A program made the position numbers and the translations under genes. The notes under the pieces were generated by a model. It was given only the letters and a program-made list of their open reading frames with translations, was not told the origin of the DNA and made no database searches. From an uncultured Clostridium sp. (GTDB lineage: Bacteria; Bacillota; Clostridia; Lachnospirales; Lachnospiraceae): a DNA stretch of 64,000 nt. This document shows, piece by piece, positions 9,476-19,155 of the stretch (within the stretch, counting starts at the first letter, position 1; every line of letters begins with the position of its first letter). The DNA is taken from the NCBI GenBank assembly GCA_947644195.1, contig CANRZB010000002.1, positions 1 to 64,000 on the forward strand, read 5' to 3'.

Positions 9476-10600
9476 CTACAATATAATTTTGTATATAACT
9501 TCTTCATATTGCTTCACAACTTTTTTTACATCATACACTGACATAACCTTCTTCTTGGCTGCCATACCTGTATCTTTAATAGTTCTGCAACTAATATCAT
9601 ATAACAAATATGTCAATTTTCGAACATTATTTACCTCAAATTTATATCCATCAACACCATCATTAATCATTTCAATGAAACCCCCAGAATTTGATGCAAT
9701 CACAGTCTTTCCATAACTCATTGATTCTAATGCTACATACGAACAGTTTTCCCAAATTGATGGAAGCACAACAGCAATTGCTTTTTTTATGACTGTTCTT
9801 TTTTCTTCGCCCGATAAATGATCAATGAATATTACTCTATCTAAATTCTCATAACATATTTCTATTATTTGTTTTTTTATAGATTTTTTCATATATATAG
9901 TGTCTCTACCACATATTACTACCTTGGTCTTCTTATTCATTTTAAAGAAATCCTTTATCGCATACGCAAAATCCAAAACTCCTTTTCTATATTCTAAACG
10001 TCCCATGTACAAAATATAATCCGACAATTCTTGATACTCTTTATCACTCTCCACTTCTATAGGATTTGGAATGTATATACTATTAATCCCCCATTCCTCA
10101 CCTAAAATTTTCCCAATTGAACATGATGGAGTGGTTACGACACTACTCCTTTTACATTGTTGTTCTTCCAATTTCATTATCAGTTCTTCTTCTTTGTAAT
10201 ACACTTGATTGGGGGTTATTTTTTTTAACAAAAACAAAGGAGTATGTAATCTAGTTATTAATGGAATCTTTCTTTCCACAGCTAAAACATAGCCTTGCGC
10301 TAACCATTCAGGCGACTCTATTATATCAATACCATATTTTAAATGTACATCCATCACTTTACAATAAATCAAATATGACACCTCAAAATAATTACTATAT
10401 TTTGTATGCATATTTCCAATAAAATAGACAAAAATATTTGTGTTCTCTATACGATAGTCTTTTTCATTTCCTATTGTGAACACACATACATTATATCCTT
10501 TATCTGATAGAGCTTTTATCATGATACCTGTATATGTACCTATTCCACCATTATTATTTTTACTATATGGATTTTCTAAACTAACAAATCCTATATTCAT
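9476..10600 (-). CDS. Glycosyltransferase family 4 (GT-B fold)
   Basis: The N-terminus shows the glycine-rich acceptor-domain signature (NNGGIGTYTG), and the C-terminal donor domain has LYMGRLEYRKG, then ALESMSYGKTVIASNSGG with the E-x7-E-like nucleotide-sugar site. Start placed at ATG 10600, six bases after AAGGAGT; a longer frame begins at 10627 without a ribosome site. About 374 aa, complete. It probably adds one sugar to the pathway intermediate. Confidence 0.87.
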   Translation of the reverse strand: MNIGFVSLENPYSKNNNGGIGTYTGIMIKALSDKGYNVCVFTIGNEKDYRIENTNIFVYFIGNMHTKYSNYFEVSYLIYCKVMDVHLKYGIDIIESPEWLAQGYVLAVERKIPLITRLHTPLFLLKKITPNQVYYKEEELIMKLEEQQCKRSSVVTTPSCSIGKILGEEWGINSIYIPNPIEVESDKEYQELSDYILYMGRLEYRKGVLDFAYAIKDFFKMNKKTKVVICGRDTIYMKKSIKKQIIEICYENLDRVIFIDHLSGEEKRTVIKKAIAVVLPSIWENCSYVALESMSYGKTVIASNSGGFIEMINDGVDGYKFEVNNVRKLTYLLYDISCRTIKDTGMAAKKKVMSVYDVKKVVKQYEEVIYKIIL

Positions 10601-10635
10601 ATTCACACTCCTTATAAACGCAAACAATAATTTAT

Positions 10636-11664
10636 TTACGCCGAACCGTTAATGTTATGAAGTAATTTTTTTATAGAATTATTCCTTTGAAAATTCACAT
10701 AGCAATTATTATAACATTTTTTACATTTTTCCTGAATTTCTTCTACATCATACTCTAATAAACTTTCTTTCCATATTTGACTTACATTTTTTTCATATAT
10801 ATTTCCAAGCATATGATTATCTGCCCAACATTTATACATGTTACCATCTGGAGCTAAAAACAGTCCTTCTTTTTTAAAAATACACCCAATCTTTCGATTA
10901 TCACCTTGCAACATTTTGATTAAATTTTTGTAGTATGTTCTTGAATATGTAAGTTTTCCTTTATTCAATAGTTTATCCAGTACACTACATATCTCCTGGA
11001 TTGCTTCATTGTCATATTTCCATAAATCATCAATAACAGTATTATTAAAGTATGTTTCAGAAGGCATACTAAAAGTAAAATCTAAACTTAAATCCATATC
11101 ATTCAAGAACGAAAAAACTCTTTCCATTTCTTTGTAATTATATGGAGTTATTGTAAAATTAAATGAGTAATTGAAATTATATTTCTTTTCCATTTCCTGC
11201 ATTAACTTTATTGTTTTCATTAAATGATCAAAGAAACCAGATACTCCTCTTATTTGATCATGTATTTCATATAATCCATCTATAGAAAAATAAACAAATA
11301 ATTCAAAATCTTTTATCTCTGTTTTTAATCTGTCTATTTTTTCAAACAAATCTTCATATTTATAATAGTAATATCCATTTGTATTTAATGTTATAACCTT
11401 CAATTTTTTGCAATAATAAATAATAGTACGAATTATTTGCAAAAGATCTTTTCTCAACAGAGGTTCACCACCTGTTAAATTAACGGATTCCAAGTTTTCA
11501 CATATAACTTCATCAGAAAAGACTTTTTTAATTTCAATTAAAGAAATATCATCTTTATTTTGGCTCTTCCATATATTACACATGCAACATCTTGCATTGC
11601 AATTATAGGTAACTGGAAAAATCATCACTTTTGGATACATTATATCTCTTAGTTGTTCAATCAT
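10636..11664 (-). CDS. Radical SAM enzyme 3 (SPASM-like)
   Basis: The CNARCCMC motif lies at about residues 22-29, followed by LTGGEPLLR. C-terminal cysteines (GCIFKKEG, KCWADN, CKKCYNNC) suggest an auxiliary cluster. Layout and length (342 aa) closely match radical SAM 1, including the conserved NTNG and SIDG/SLDA strands. It lies directly after carrier protein 2 in the transcript (14-bp gap), so a carrier-bound substrate is a reasonable guess. The role is not established. Confidence 0.85.
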   Translation of the reverse strand: MIEQLRDIMYPKVMIFPVTYNCNARCCMCNIWKSQNKDDISLIEIKKVFSDEVICENLESVNLTGGEPLLRKDLLQIIRTIIYYCKKLKVITLNTNGYYYYKYEDLFEKIDRLKTEIKDFELFVYFSIDGLYEIHDQIRGVSGFFDHLMKTIKLMQEMEKKYNFNYSFNFTITPYNYKEMERVFSFLNDMDLSLDFTFSMPSETYFNNTVIDDLWKYDNEAIQEICSVLDKLLNKGKLTYSRTYYKNLIKMLQGDNRKIGCIFKKEGLFLAPDGNMYKCWADNHMLGNIYEKNVSQIWKESLLEYDVEEIQEKCKKCYNNCYVNFQRNNSIKKLLHNINGSA

Positions 11665-11678
11665 AAATTTATTTTCCT

Positions 11679-11930
11679 CTAATTTATACTTAATAGTTTC
11701 TCTACTGTATCAACAAAATCCGAAATATTTTGATATCTATCAAAACTTAATTCCTCATCTTCAAACTCAATATTAAATTCTTCTTCTACTTGTACAATAA
11801 ATGTCAGAAATTGAAGCGAGGTAAAACCTATGTTTCTACTATCAATATAATCCTCCTCAGTAATAGAACCTACAGGTTTAATAGCATTTACAGATTTTTC
11901 AATCCTTAATAATATTTCTTTTCTTTCCAT
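11679..11930 (-). CDS. Acyl carrier protein 2 (variant GFTS motif)
   Basis: An 83-aa acidic carrier protein. The likely phosphopantetheine serine is Ser38 in GFTS, where the usual aspartate before the serine is threonine. The following helix (LQFLTFIVQVEEEFNIEF) is typical of carrier proteins. AAAGGAT precedes the ATG. It sits between two radical SAM genes. Together with the carrier-protein ligase, decarboxylase and BtrH-like genes upstream, it is a candidate for the amino-acyl carrier. The D-to-T change could signal a dedicated transferase or reduced modification. Confidence 0.85.
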   Translation of the reverse strand: MERKEILLRIEKSVNAIKPVGSITEEDYIDSRNIGFTSLQFLTFIVQVEEEFNIEFEDEELSFDRYQNISDFVDTVEKLLSIN

Positions 11931-12007
11931 TTTTCATCCTTTCTTTGAACTATACCACATATATTGTTTGCAATTTTACAAATATGAAACTATATCCCTA
12001 ACCATTT

Positions 12008-13408
12008 TTACTCTTTACCTTTTTGAGGGACATATGCACAATTTGGATCATAACCTCCTAAATCTCCTGTTAATACATATGTCTCTAACGGACAACCTTG
12101 ATTACATTGCTGATTATAATTGCAATTTTTACATTTGTGCTTTAGTGTTATTTTTTGAAAAACATTTCTTAACTTACTGAATTTCCACAAAGATTTCAAA
12201 TTATCTTTCCATTCAAGTACATTTTCCGCATAAAATTCTGGATGAACACACCCTCTTAAACATGGTATTAACCTTGCATCTGCACCTACCGCTAATAGCT
12301 TATCAAACGCCGAACACATCTGATATATCCTGTCACTTCCAAGTGGCAACTCCTGTGTTTCAAATATTTTTTCTCGCTTATTATAAGCTATATCAATATC
12401 AGGATACAATTCCTTTAATTCCTTCAATTGTTTCCTTAACTTTCCTTCTTCTTCTTTGTTAATAACTAATTTTTTGCACATTTCTATATCTTTAACGGAT
12501 GTTTGAATTGGTCCTAACTCAAAATGAACCGGATTAAACACAGCAATATTTTTCAATACAGCTGACACCGTATTGATGTTTAATTTTGTTATTGTTATAT
12601 TTGCTCCCCAATATAAATCTTCTCTAGAAATATTTTCTATTGCTTTCATCATTCTTTCATATTGTGCACCTGGTCTAATCATATTATGAATTTTTTCATC
12701 ACCATCAATGCTAATTTGAATATAATGCCTATATCCTCTTAGTATTTCCACAAGCTCTTTGCATCTTTTTTCATCTTCCAAAATCACTCCATTTGTTATT
12801 ATTCTTACCATAACATTTTTTTGCACTGCAATCTTACAAATCCTTTTTACAGCTTCAAATCGTATAAGTGGCTCACCTCCTATTAAATCTATCTGACACG
12901 GGTTCAATTCATCACATATACGCTTTGTTATAAGCTCCCAATCACAATCTGTAATTTCATCCACTTCTGTGCAATACTTGGAATTTGTCAAACAAAAAGA
13001 ACAATTTCCAAAACACCTATATGTCAACAAGAACTGCACTTTCGTAGGACTATTTATATGTTCTATTCCATATATATTTTTCATATAGGGCGCTAAATTA
13101 TCTCCTGCAATACTATAATCACAAGGAATACTATCATCCACATTTTCCCTTTCAATCAAGAAATTATATTTTACTAATCTATTAAATAATCTATTCCCAA
13201 TATTACAAACAATTTGATTATATTCCTCTTCTGTTATATCGTTAGACAGTTTCATTATTTCTTTTAATTCTTTTTCTGTTACTTTTTGATATAAACACTT
13301 AAATCCATTTTTTCTAAAAAAATCAACTCCTTTCCAATAATGATTAATTAACAATATAACTCTTTCTTCCTTCCAAATTTGAACATATTTTTTATTAAAG
13401 CAAACCAT
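12008..13408 (-). CDS. Radical SAM/SPASM enzyme 4 with N-terminal extension
   Basis: The largest radical SAM protein here (466 aa). An N-terminal region of about 120 residues is followed by YRCFGNCSFC (CxxxCxxC), LIGGEPLIRF and, at the C-terminus, a full SPASM cysteine pattern (CKNCNYNQQCNQGC and a final Cys). The N-terminal region could be a winged-helix recognition element like those of SPASM peptide maturases, but I cannot confirm the fold. AGAGG precedes the ATG. No ribosomal precursor peptide is evident nearby, so a non-peptide or carrier-bound substrate is equally likely. Confidence 0.85.
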   Translation of the reverse strand: MVCFNKKYVQIWKEERVILLINHYWKGVDFFRKNGFKCLYQKVTEKELKEIMKLSNDITEEEYNQIVCNIGNRLFNRLVKYNFLIERENVDDSIPCDYSIAGDNLAPYMKNIYGIEHINSPTKVQFLLTYRCFGNCSFCLTNSKYCTEVDEITDCDWELITKRICDELNPCQIDLIGGEPLIRFEAVKRICKIAVQKNVMVRIITNGVILEDEKRCKELVEILRGYRHYIQISIDGDEKIHNMIRPGAQYERMMKAIENISREDLYWGANITITKLNINTVSAVLKNIAVFNPVHFELGPIQTSVKDIEMCKKLVINKEEEGKLRKQLKELKELYPDIDIAYNKREKIFETQELPLGSDRIYQMCSAFDKLLAVGADARLIPCLRGCVHPEFYAENVLEWKDNLKSLWKFSKLRNVFQKITLKHKCKNCNYNQQCNQGCPLETYVLTGDLGGYDPNCAYVPQKGKE

Positions 13409-13411
13409 AAT

Positions 13412-14452
13412 TTAATACCTCTCTACACAACAGCATCTATAACACATTTGAAACATATTATCGCTACATAAACTTTTTCTTATTTTTCTTAACTTGTCAC
13501 TATTCCATATATCGCTTAACTTTGATTCCTTCAAATTATAAAGTGACATATTAATCGCCTCACACAACATAATGTTTCCCGACGGATCTACTTTAAGAAT
13601 CCCATCAACAATATCCTTACATATTATTTTTTGCGTACTAAAACAGTTTAAGTCAGCATACTCTGCTATATTATCAAAAAAAATCATAGGTGCAAAATTA
13701 ATTTTTAATTTATTCGACTCTTGTAATTTCAATTTTTTTATTACCTTTTTTAATTCATTCAAGTAATCAATTCTAACTTCTTCTTGAACACAATCTGAAT
13801 AAAAGTGCCCCTTAATCTGTTTATCCCTTAACTTTTTATTTGCACACTCATACTGCTTTTTTTCATACTTCATTTCATATTGAAAAGTTACACTAGCAAC
13901 ATCCAATTCCTTCAAATATTCATATAATGGCTCTAATTCACTTATATTTTCTTTCATAATTACTGTATTAATGTGAACCTTTATATTTCTATCTAATTTT
14001 TTTATAATTTTTACTGCTCTTTCAAATACATTAGTACCTCTTATCATATCATGTAGTTCTTCTAATCCATCTAACGAAATCCATATATTTTTTAATACAT
14101 CACATGCATTGAGTTCTTTAATATGTTCTTCTTTTATCAGAGATGCATTTGTTTGAATATTCACTTCTCTTGATATTGTTGCAAAAAAATTTATGATATT
14201 TATAATATCCTGTCTTATAAATATTTCTCCTCCCACAAGCATGACAGAGTCAAACTCATATTGAGAAAACACCTCTATTATCTCTTTCAAACTCATTTCC
14301 ATTACACCTCTATTATGAAATCGCTGATAACACATTTTACACATTAAATTGCAACGTAATGTCGGATAAAACACCAAATTTTTCGGAATCATAGCTGTAC
14401 CATCACTCAATATCATATTACGTTTTAAAACTTTCATTTTATCTTCTTTCAT
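13412..14452 (-). CDS. Radical SAM enzyme 5 (SPASM-type)
   Basis: It carries LRCNLMCKMC (CxxxCxxC) near residues 33-41, VGGEIFIR (a GGE variant lacking the usual Pro) and a C-terminal cysteine block (ICKDIV, MLCEA, LCSDNMFQMCYRCCC) that could bind one or two auxiliary Fe-S clusters. AAGGAG precedes the ATG. It is 3 bp from radical SAM 4, so the two are probably co-translated and may act in sequence. Substrate unknown. Confidence 0.84.
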   Translation of the reverse strand: MKEDKMKVLKRNMILSDGTAMIPKNLVFYPTLRCNLMCKMCYQRFHNRGVMEMSLKEIIEVFSQYEFDSVMLVGGEIFIRQDIINIINFFATISREVNIQTNASLIKEEHIKELNACDVLKNIWISLDGLEELHDMIRGTNVFERAVKIIKKLDRNIKVHINTVIMKENISELEPLYEYLKELDVASVTFQYEMKYEKKQYECANKKLRDKQIKGHFYSDCVQEEVRIDYLNELKKVIKKLKLQESNKLKINFAPMIFFDNIAEYADLNCFSTQKIICKDIVDGILKVDPSGNIMLCEAINMSLYNLKESKLSDIWNSDKLRKIRKSLCSDNMFQMCYRCCCVERY

Positions 14453-14514
14453 TCACATTCTCCTTAAAAAAGTTTTAACTATAAATACATTACACAAACT
14501 ACAAAATTATTGCA

Positions 14515-15525
14515 TTATCTCAAAATTTGATTCAACTCTCCCCATATTTCATGCTCTATACAAGAAATTACTTGCAACTCTTCACTAATTTGCACAATAT
14601 ATTTATCATTAAACATGAGTGAACATCTAAAAGCCTTTACTGCAACACCATTCCATTTTTTCGCACTATTGAACAACTTTACACAGATGAGATCCCTTTC
14701 ATTTTTACTCAAAAAATTTGCATTATTATATAAAAACTCAGCATATACATTTCTAGAGATAGCAGGTCCCCCTCTTGAAGTAATGCTATGATACATTCTT
14801 CTCATATTATCTTTAATTTTATAATCATTCCATTCTTCTATCCATTCTCGAATATTAATAGCTAGATTTTTTATTCCTATTATCCCACTATTTTTGTTTT
14901 TTTTTGATAGCATACTTTGAGTATTCTCAAAAACACTGTTTCTATAATTCACCGTATTATTACTATTTTGTTTTTCATATATAATAACTCCAAAATCCTG
15001 TCCAGTATCAATATGTTTTCCTTTCCATAACGCTTTATCTATTATATCCATCGGGACTCGTCCACAAAAATAAGTTTGGGGTATTGTTGTAACATATCCA
15101 TCATATATTAGTAATTGATTTCTATCTAATCCATATATCATTATCATCGTAGACGCATGCATATTTTGATATTGTGGATGATATGGAAGGTAAAAAACAT
15201 CAACATAAGCCAACAATGGAATTCCTGTTGCTGCCATTTCAATTATATATTCAGTATATAAACTATAGCTTTTAAAATCAACTATAGTTAAATTACCAAA
15301 AAACTCATTAATATCCTTAATAGTATCTGTAGTTCCAATCAAATAGCAATAATCACTTTTTTTCCATTCATCATCACTTTTTTTATTTTCATATACATAA
15401 TGATGCTCAAATGTGATTTTTTTACACCCTACCAATAATTCTTCTTCAGAAACATTCACACCATACATTCTCAACAATGCACTATACATCCCCAAAAAAC
15501 AAATTTTATTTACATCAAACCTCAT
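14515..15525 (-). CDS. BtrH N-terminal-like acyltransferase (papain-like fold)
   Basis: The N-terminal half fits the butirosin BtrH_N family. A cysteine near the N-terminus (Cys9), followed by ALLRMYGVNVSEEEL, then YVDVFYLPYHPQY, then His123 and an aspartate (Asp142 in YDGY) would complete a Cys-His-Asp triad. BtrH transfers the carrier-bound aminobutyryl side chain from its ACP to the aminoglycoside amine. The C-terminal 150 residues are helical and unassigned. Being in a cluster with carrier proteins, a carrier-protein ligase and a BtrK-like decarboxylase supports an acyl-ACP:sugar N-acyltransferase role. The family call comes from motif layout, not from a search. Confidence 0.65.
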   Translation of the reverse strand: MRFDVNKICFLGMYSALLRMYGVNVSEEELLVGCKKITFEHHYVYENKKSDDEWKKSDYCYLIGTTDTIKDINEFFGNLTIVDFKSYSLYTEYIIEMAATGIPLLAYVDVFYLPYHPQYQNMHASTMIMIYGLDRNQLLIYDGYVTTIPQTYFCGRVPMDIIDKALWKGKHIDTGQDFGVIIYEKQNSNNTVNYRNSVFENTQSMLSKKNKNSGIIGIKNLAINIREWIEEWNDYKIKDNMRRMYHSITSRGGPAISRNVYAEFLYNNANFLSKNERDLICVKLFNSAKKWNGVAVKAFRCSLMFNDKYIVQISEELQVISCIEHEIWGELNQILR

Positions 15526-15549
15526 TATATATTCCTTTTTTCAACATAC

Positions 15550-16350
15550 TTAATTACTGGCACTAGAATACTTTTTTAATTGACTATTGACTAATAAAAT
15601 TGAACATCGATTTAATATTATACATATTAAGACACTTACAATCCACCAAGACACATCCAACTTATTTAGTAATATTTCTACTGATATATTAGCTATGGGT
15701 ATTACAGGTATTATGTAACAAAATATAAATTTCAAATATTTTTTTCTTAATATTTCTTTTGGTTTTTCAGACATTGACATTATTATATAATAAATTTCCA
15801 TAAGACTATCTGCTTTTATATATTTAAAAGCCATGGAATAAACTATCAACATAAAAGATGAAATAATAACAACACCGGAAATAACTGTAATAATATAAAA
15901 AAATACATTATACAACCTCAATGTAATCTTCATTTCCATTATCTTGTATATTATCACTATTATTGGTGCAATAGATGAACACAAACTTACCAAATCAAAT
16001 TTACCAATATTTATCTGATACGGGATATTTATTGGCTTCAATAGCATTTTATCAAAATCACCATTAACCACACTCTTCAAAAAGAAATTCTGCCCCTGTA
16101 ATACTAACCCCCTATATAATTGATTAACAACCAAGGAAGTACACACCAAAATTATCATTTCACTTACATTCCATCCAGCAATTTGATTTATATTCCCATA
16201 AATAAAGCCAATCGAAACAACACTTAACGCCGTATTTATTATGCTTTGTATAAGCAACAACACAAAGTTGATTCTATATGCAGAATTAATCATCAAAGCC
16301 AACTCAAATTGATATTTGAAAATCCTAAAATATTTCTTTACATTATTCAA
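15550..16350 (-). CDS. ABC-2 type permease subunit (PF06182-like) B
   Basis: A 266-aa membrane protein with about six hydrophobic segments. It is of the same length and general layout as the next gene upstream, and the two would pair as the membrane half of an exporter. The frame starts with TTG at 16350, preceded at some distance by AGGAGG. It lies downstream of the ATPase and its partner permease; together they would export the cluster product or an intermediate. Confidence 0.82.
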   Translation of the reverse strand: MNNVKKYFRIFKYQFELALMINSAYRINFVLLLIQSIINTALSVVSIGFIYGNINQIAGWNVSEMIILVCTSLVVNQLYRGLVLQGQNFFLKSVVNGDFDKMLLKPINIPYQINIGKFDLVSLCSSIAPIIVIIYKIMEMKITLRLYNVFFYIITVISGVVIISSFMLIVYSMAFKYIKADSLMEIYYIIMSMSEKPKEILRKKYLKFIFCYIIPVIPIANISVEILLNKLDVSWWIVSVLICIILNRCSILLVNSQLKKYSSASN

Positions 16351-16357
16351 AATAGTT

Positions 16358-17158
16358 TTATCCTCCTATTGCGGAGTAATATTTATTTCCTTTTTTCCAT
16401 AACATTTTATATAATCCACCAAAAAATAAAATCCAAAATACATTTATACTTAATAATTTTAACATTATAATATAATTATAGTGACCTAGTACAATTTTGG
16501 TTGGGATATATCCAAAGCATGACCATGGTAAAAACTCTACTACCCTTGTCATGCAGTTTGGAAAAAAATCTAAAGGAAGATATTCTCCTGACATAAAACT
16601 GAATAAAATTTCTACTGACCACATAACTGCAATAGCTTCTTCTAACCAAAACGCCAAACACCCTACAACACTCCATATTATATGGCTTAAAACCGCTGAA
16701 ATAAGTATAAAAAGTGTTAAAAAAATAAAATTAATTATCTTAAATTCAAAACTAATATAAGAATATAAAAAAGGAACTAATATCAGCACAAAAATAAACT
16801 GTGGTATACATTCAATAATAGCATCAGCAAATCCTCCAAAAAATACTGACAAATTAATGCTATATGGCTTAAGCAATACACCATTTAATTTTCCATTCCT
16901 AATTAAATCGTTGTAATAAAATCCTGATGAAGTCAACAAAAACTTACTTAGCATGCTGAACACAAGAAAATATGTAATTGTGTCTTTCAAATCAAATCCC
17001 TTTACCTGATCTATTCCATTACTTTCATATATTACTATCCAGAATAAAATTGTTATAAACATTTCCAAGTTCCAAAATACTACTTTCAACAAAGTATTAA
17101 ACCTATACTGTTTTATATTCTTGATTTTGATATAAAAATTATATAGATATTTAGCCAA
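16358..17158 (-). CDS. ABC-2 type permease subunit (PF06182-like) A
   Basis: A 266-aa permease with six or so transmembrane segments. It contains the conserved LPWSCFGYIPTKIVLG stretch before the last helix, typical of the viologen-exporter type of ABC-2 permeases. It starts with TTG immediately after the ATPase stop codon (AGAGGATAAATAA overlap), so translation is coupled. Permeases of this group are usually found in small-molecule or antibiotic export, not in capsule export. Confidence 0.84.
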   Translation of the reverse strand: MAKYLYNFYIKIKNIKQYRFNTLLKVVFWNLEMFITILFWIVIYESNGIDQVKGFDLKDTITYFLVFSMLSKFLLTSSGFYYNDLIRNGKLNGVLLKPYSINLSVFFGGFADAIIECIPQFIFVLILVPFLYSYISFEFKIINFIFLTLFILISAVLSHIIWSVVGCLAFWLEEAIAVMWSVEILFSFMSGEYLPLDFFPNCMTRVVEFLPWSCFGYIPTKIVLGHYNYIIMLKLLSINVFWILFFGGLYKMLWKKGNKYYSAIGG

Positions 17159-17956
17159 TTATTTATCCTCTTTTTTCATAATATTATAAATGGTTTCTTT
17201 AAAAGAAATATCACCGTTAACTATCTTTTCGATTTCACAATCAAAAGTCTTTTTACCTTCATCTAATATTACTATACGCTGACAAATTTCTTCAATGTCA
17301 TCCATATAATGACTAGTTACTATAACCGTAGCTTTATTTGCTTTCGCATATGCCTTTATAAATTTCCTAATAGTAATTTGACTTTCTAAATCTAATCCGA
17401 TTGTAGGTTCATCTAAAAAAATCAGCTCAGGGGTATAAATAAAATTATTAATCAATTCCATCTTCATTCTTTCACCTAACGATAATCTTCTAATTTGTAT
17501 ATTCAATAATTTTTGAACACCTAACAATGCTGTTAAAAATGTTAAATTCTTATCAAAATTAATTTCATCAATTTCATAAATTAACTGTTGATAACGAAAG
17601 CTATCAATAGCGGGAAGATCCCAATTCACATCACTTTTATTCCCCATAACAAAACAAATTCTTTTCAAAAAATCTCTTTCTCTTTGAAATGGCTTATATC
17701 CCATAACTTGTATTTCTCCAGATGATGGATGCAAAATGCCTGTTAACATTTTTAATGTTGTTGTCTTTCCAGCCCCATTCTTGCCTAATAAGCCGATAAT
17801 TTCACCACTTTTTACAGTTAAATCCAAATCACTAACTGCATTTTTATAAGCGTACTTTCTAAAAAAAAAATCTTTTACAGAATTTTTTAAACCTTCTTCT
17901 TTGTAGAATATTTTATATTTTTTACTAACATTTTTTAATTCTATTATATTTTCCAA
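17159..17956 (-). CDS. ABC transporter ATP-binding protein
   Basis: Complete nucleotide-binding domain: Walker A LGKNGAGKTTT, signature LSLGERMKME, Walker B LIFLDEPTIGLD and the switch histidine in VTSHYMDD. The start is set at TTG 17956 because GGAGG lies five bases before it; an ATG at 17968 is possible but lacks a ribosome site. It belongs to the exporter operon with the two ABC-2 permeases. Its substrate is presumably the cluster product, which would also give self-protection. Confidence 0.92.
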   Translation of the reverse strand: MENIIELKNVSKKYKIFYKEEGLKNSVKDFFFRKYAYKNAVSDLDLTVKSGEIIGLLGKNGAGKTTTLKMLTGILHPSSGEIQVMGYKPFQRERDFLKRICFVMGNKSDVNWDLPAIDSFRYQQLIYEIDEINFDKNLTFLTALLGVQKLLNIQIRRLSLGERMKMELINNFIYTPELIFLDEPTIGLDLESQITIRKFIKAYAKANKATVIVTSHYMDDIEEICQRIVILDEGKKTFDCEIEKIVNGDISFKETIYNIMKKEDK

Positions 17957-17971
17957 ATTATCCTCCATTTT

Positions 17972-19141
17972 TTAAAAGCGCTCTTTTATATAGATTGGCC
18001 ACTGATTTTTATCTAAACCATACTGACATAGAAATGCATATGCAAACCTTTCTAATCCATAGCCAGTACATGAAGTATATGCAAAATTTTTATCATCAAA
18101 TTTTATTCCAAATTTTTCTCCAAAAAATTTCCCATGTAAATTAAAAGAACCAACTGAAATTTCGTCACTATTACTTATTTTTAATCTAATTTCATATTTA
18201 TTTTTTTTGATTTTACGCAAAATTCGGATATCAAATTGTTCTTCTCCTTTATAAAACAAATCACTCGCTGAGACAATTCTACCATCCAGCCCTATTCTTT
18301 CTAATAATTCAATTATCTTGGTCATAAATTTTTCCATATTATTCTGTTCAACAAACTTTTTATCTCCCAAAAAAATAACCTCACGCATAGTAAAATCCCA
18401 TAATCTTTCGAGTTTCTTAGCATATTTACCTTCATTTCGGAAAGTTTTTCCTATTGCTGATATCACTATACTTTGGTTATTTAAACATCTATTTCTATAT
18501 TGTTGATATGTATGATAACAAACTGATGGCGGCAAACACAATCTTAATCCTTTAATTTTATCATAATCATTATCATAATCAAATCCATACTCTTTGTATT
18601 TATAGTAATCATTAACATTTCCGTGCAAACTTGAAACAAACATTAAAAATTGCGGTAATGATCTTACATATTCCACCTTGTCCAAAGTATCATATTTCAT
18701 AAGAGAGGGATAATGCATTAGTTTTACATCAAAATTCTCTTGTGCGATTTTAACAATTTCCTTATCAAAAAAAGCACAAATTTGATAAAACAATTCTCCT
18801 ATTGCCACTATTCCTTCACTCATTTGAACTACTTCTTCTTTTTGTACTAATTCTTCATACATATTCCCAAAAAACAATCTATCTGTTTTATTTTCCCATA
18901 AAACTTTTTCCTCTATCATTATCCTTCCACAAAATTCCTTTTCTATCATTACATTAAGCAACTCTTCCAACTTTTTTTTACTAATCTTATTTTTATCATA
19001 TAATAAATCTACAGCAATAATTTTATTTTTTTCTTTTACAATATCAAAGCTTATTATATACTCTGATAAAAACAAAACTTTATTTTTAAATTCATTCACC
19101 ATATTTAAATCAATTGCTGTTGTCAACATAAATCTATCCAT
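17972..19141 (-). CDS. Amino acid:[carrier protein] ligase-like (class II tRNA-synthetase homologue)
   Basis: A 389-aa protein with the catalytic core of atypical archaeal-type seryl-tRNA synthetase but no tRNA-binding domain. Motif 2 (FRNE, then LWDFTMREVIFLG) and motif 3 (GYGLERFAYAF) are clear. Cys208, Glu254 and Cys358 are spaced like the Zn ligands of the characterised Bradyrhizobium enzyme (Cys131, Glu176, Cys279). Those enzymes activate glycine or alanine with ATP and load it onto the phosphopantetheine arm of a carrier protein, not onto tRNA. The two carrier proteins in this cluster are candidate acceptors. Which amino acid is used cannot be read directly. Confidence 0.85.
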   Translation of the reverse strand: MDRFMLTTAIDLNMVNEFKNKVLFLSEYIISFDIVKEKNKIIAVDLLYDKNKISKKKLEELLNVMIEKEFCGRIMIEEKVLWENKTDRLFFGNMYEELVQKEEVVQMSEGIVAIGELFYQICAFFDKEIVKIAQENFDVKLMHYPSLMKYDTLDKVEYVRSLPQFLMFVSSLHGNVNDYYKYKEYGFDYDNDYDKIKGLRLCLPPSVCYHTYQQYRNRCLNNQSIVISAIGKTFRNEGKYAKKLERLWDFTMREVIFLGDKKFVEQNNMEKFMTKIIELLERIGLDGRIVSASDLFYKGEEQFDIRILRKIKKNKYEIRLKISNSDEISVGSFNLHGKFFGEKFGIKFDDKNFAYTSCTGYGLERFAYAFLCQYGLDKNQWPIYIKERF

Positions 19142-19155
19142 TTTTTTCCTCTCTA

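Noticed and set aside
12008..14452. RiPP (sactipeptide/ranthipeptide) locus because of SPASM enzymes
   Set aside because: No short cysteine-rich precursor gene seen near the radical SAM genes; other pathway genes point to carrier-protein and sugar chemistry.
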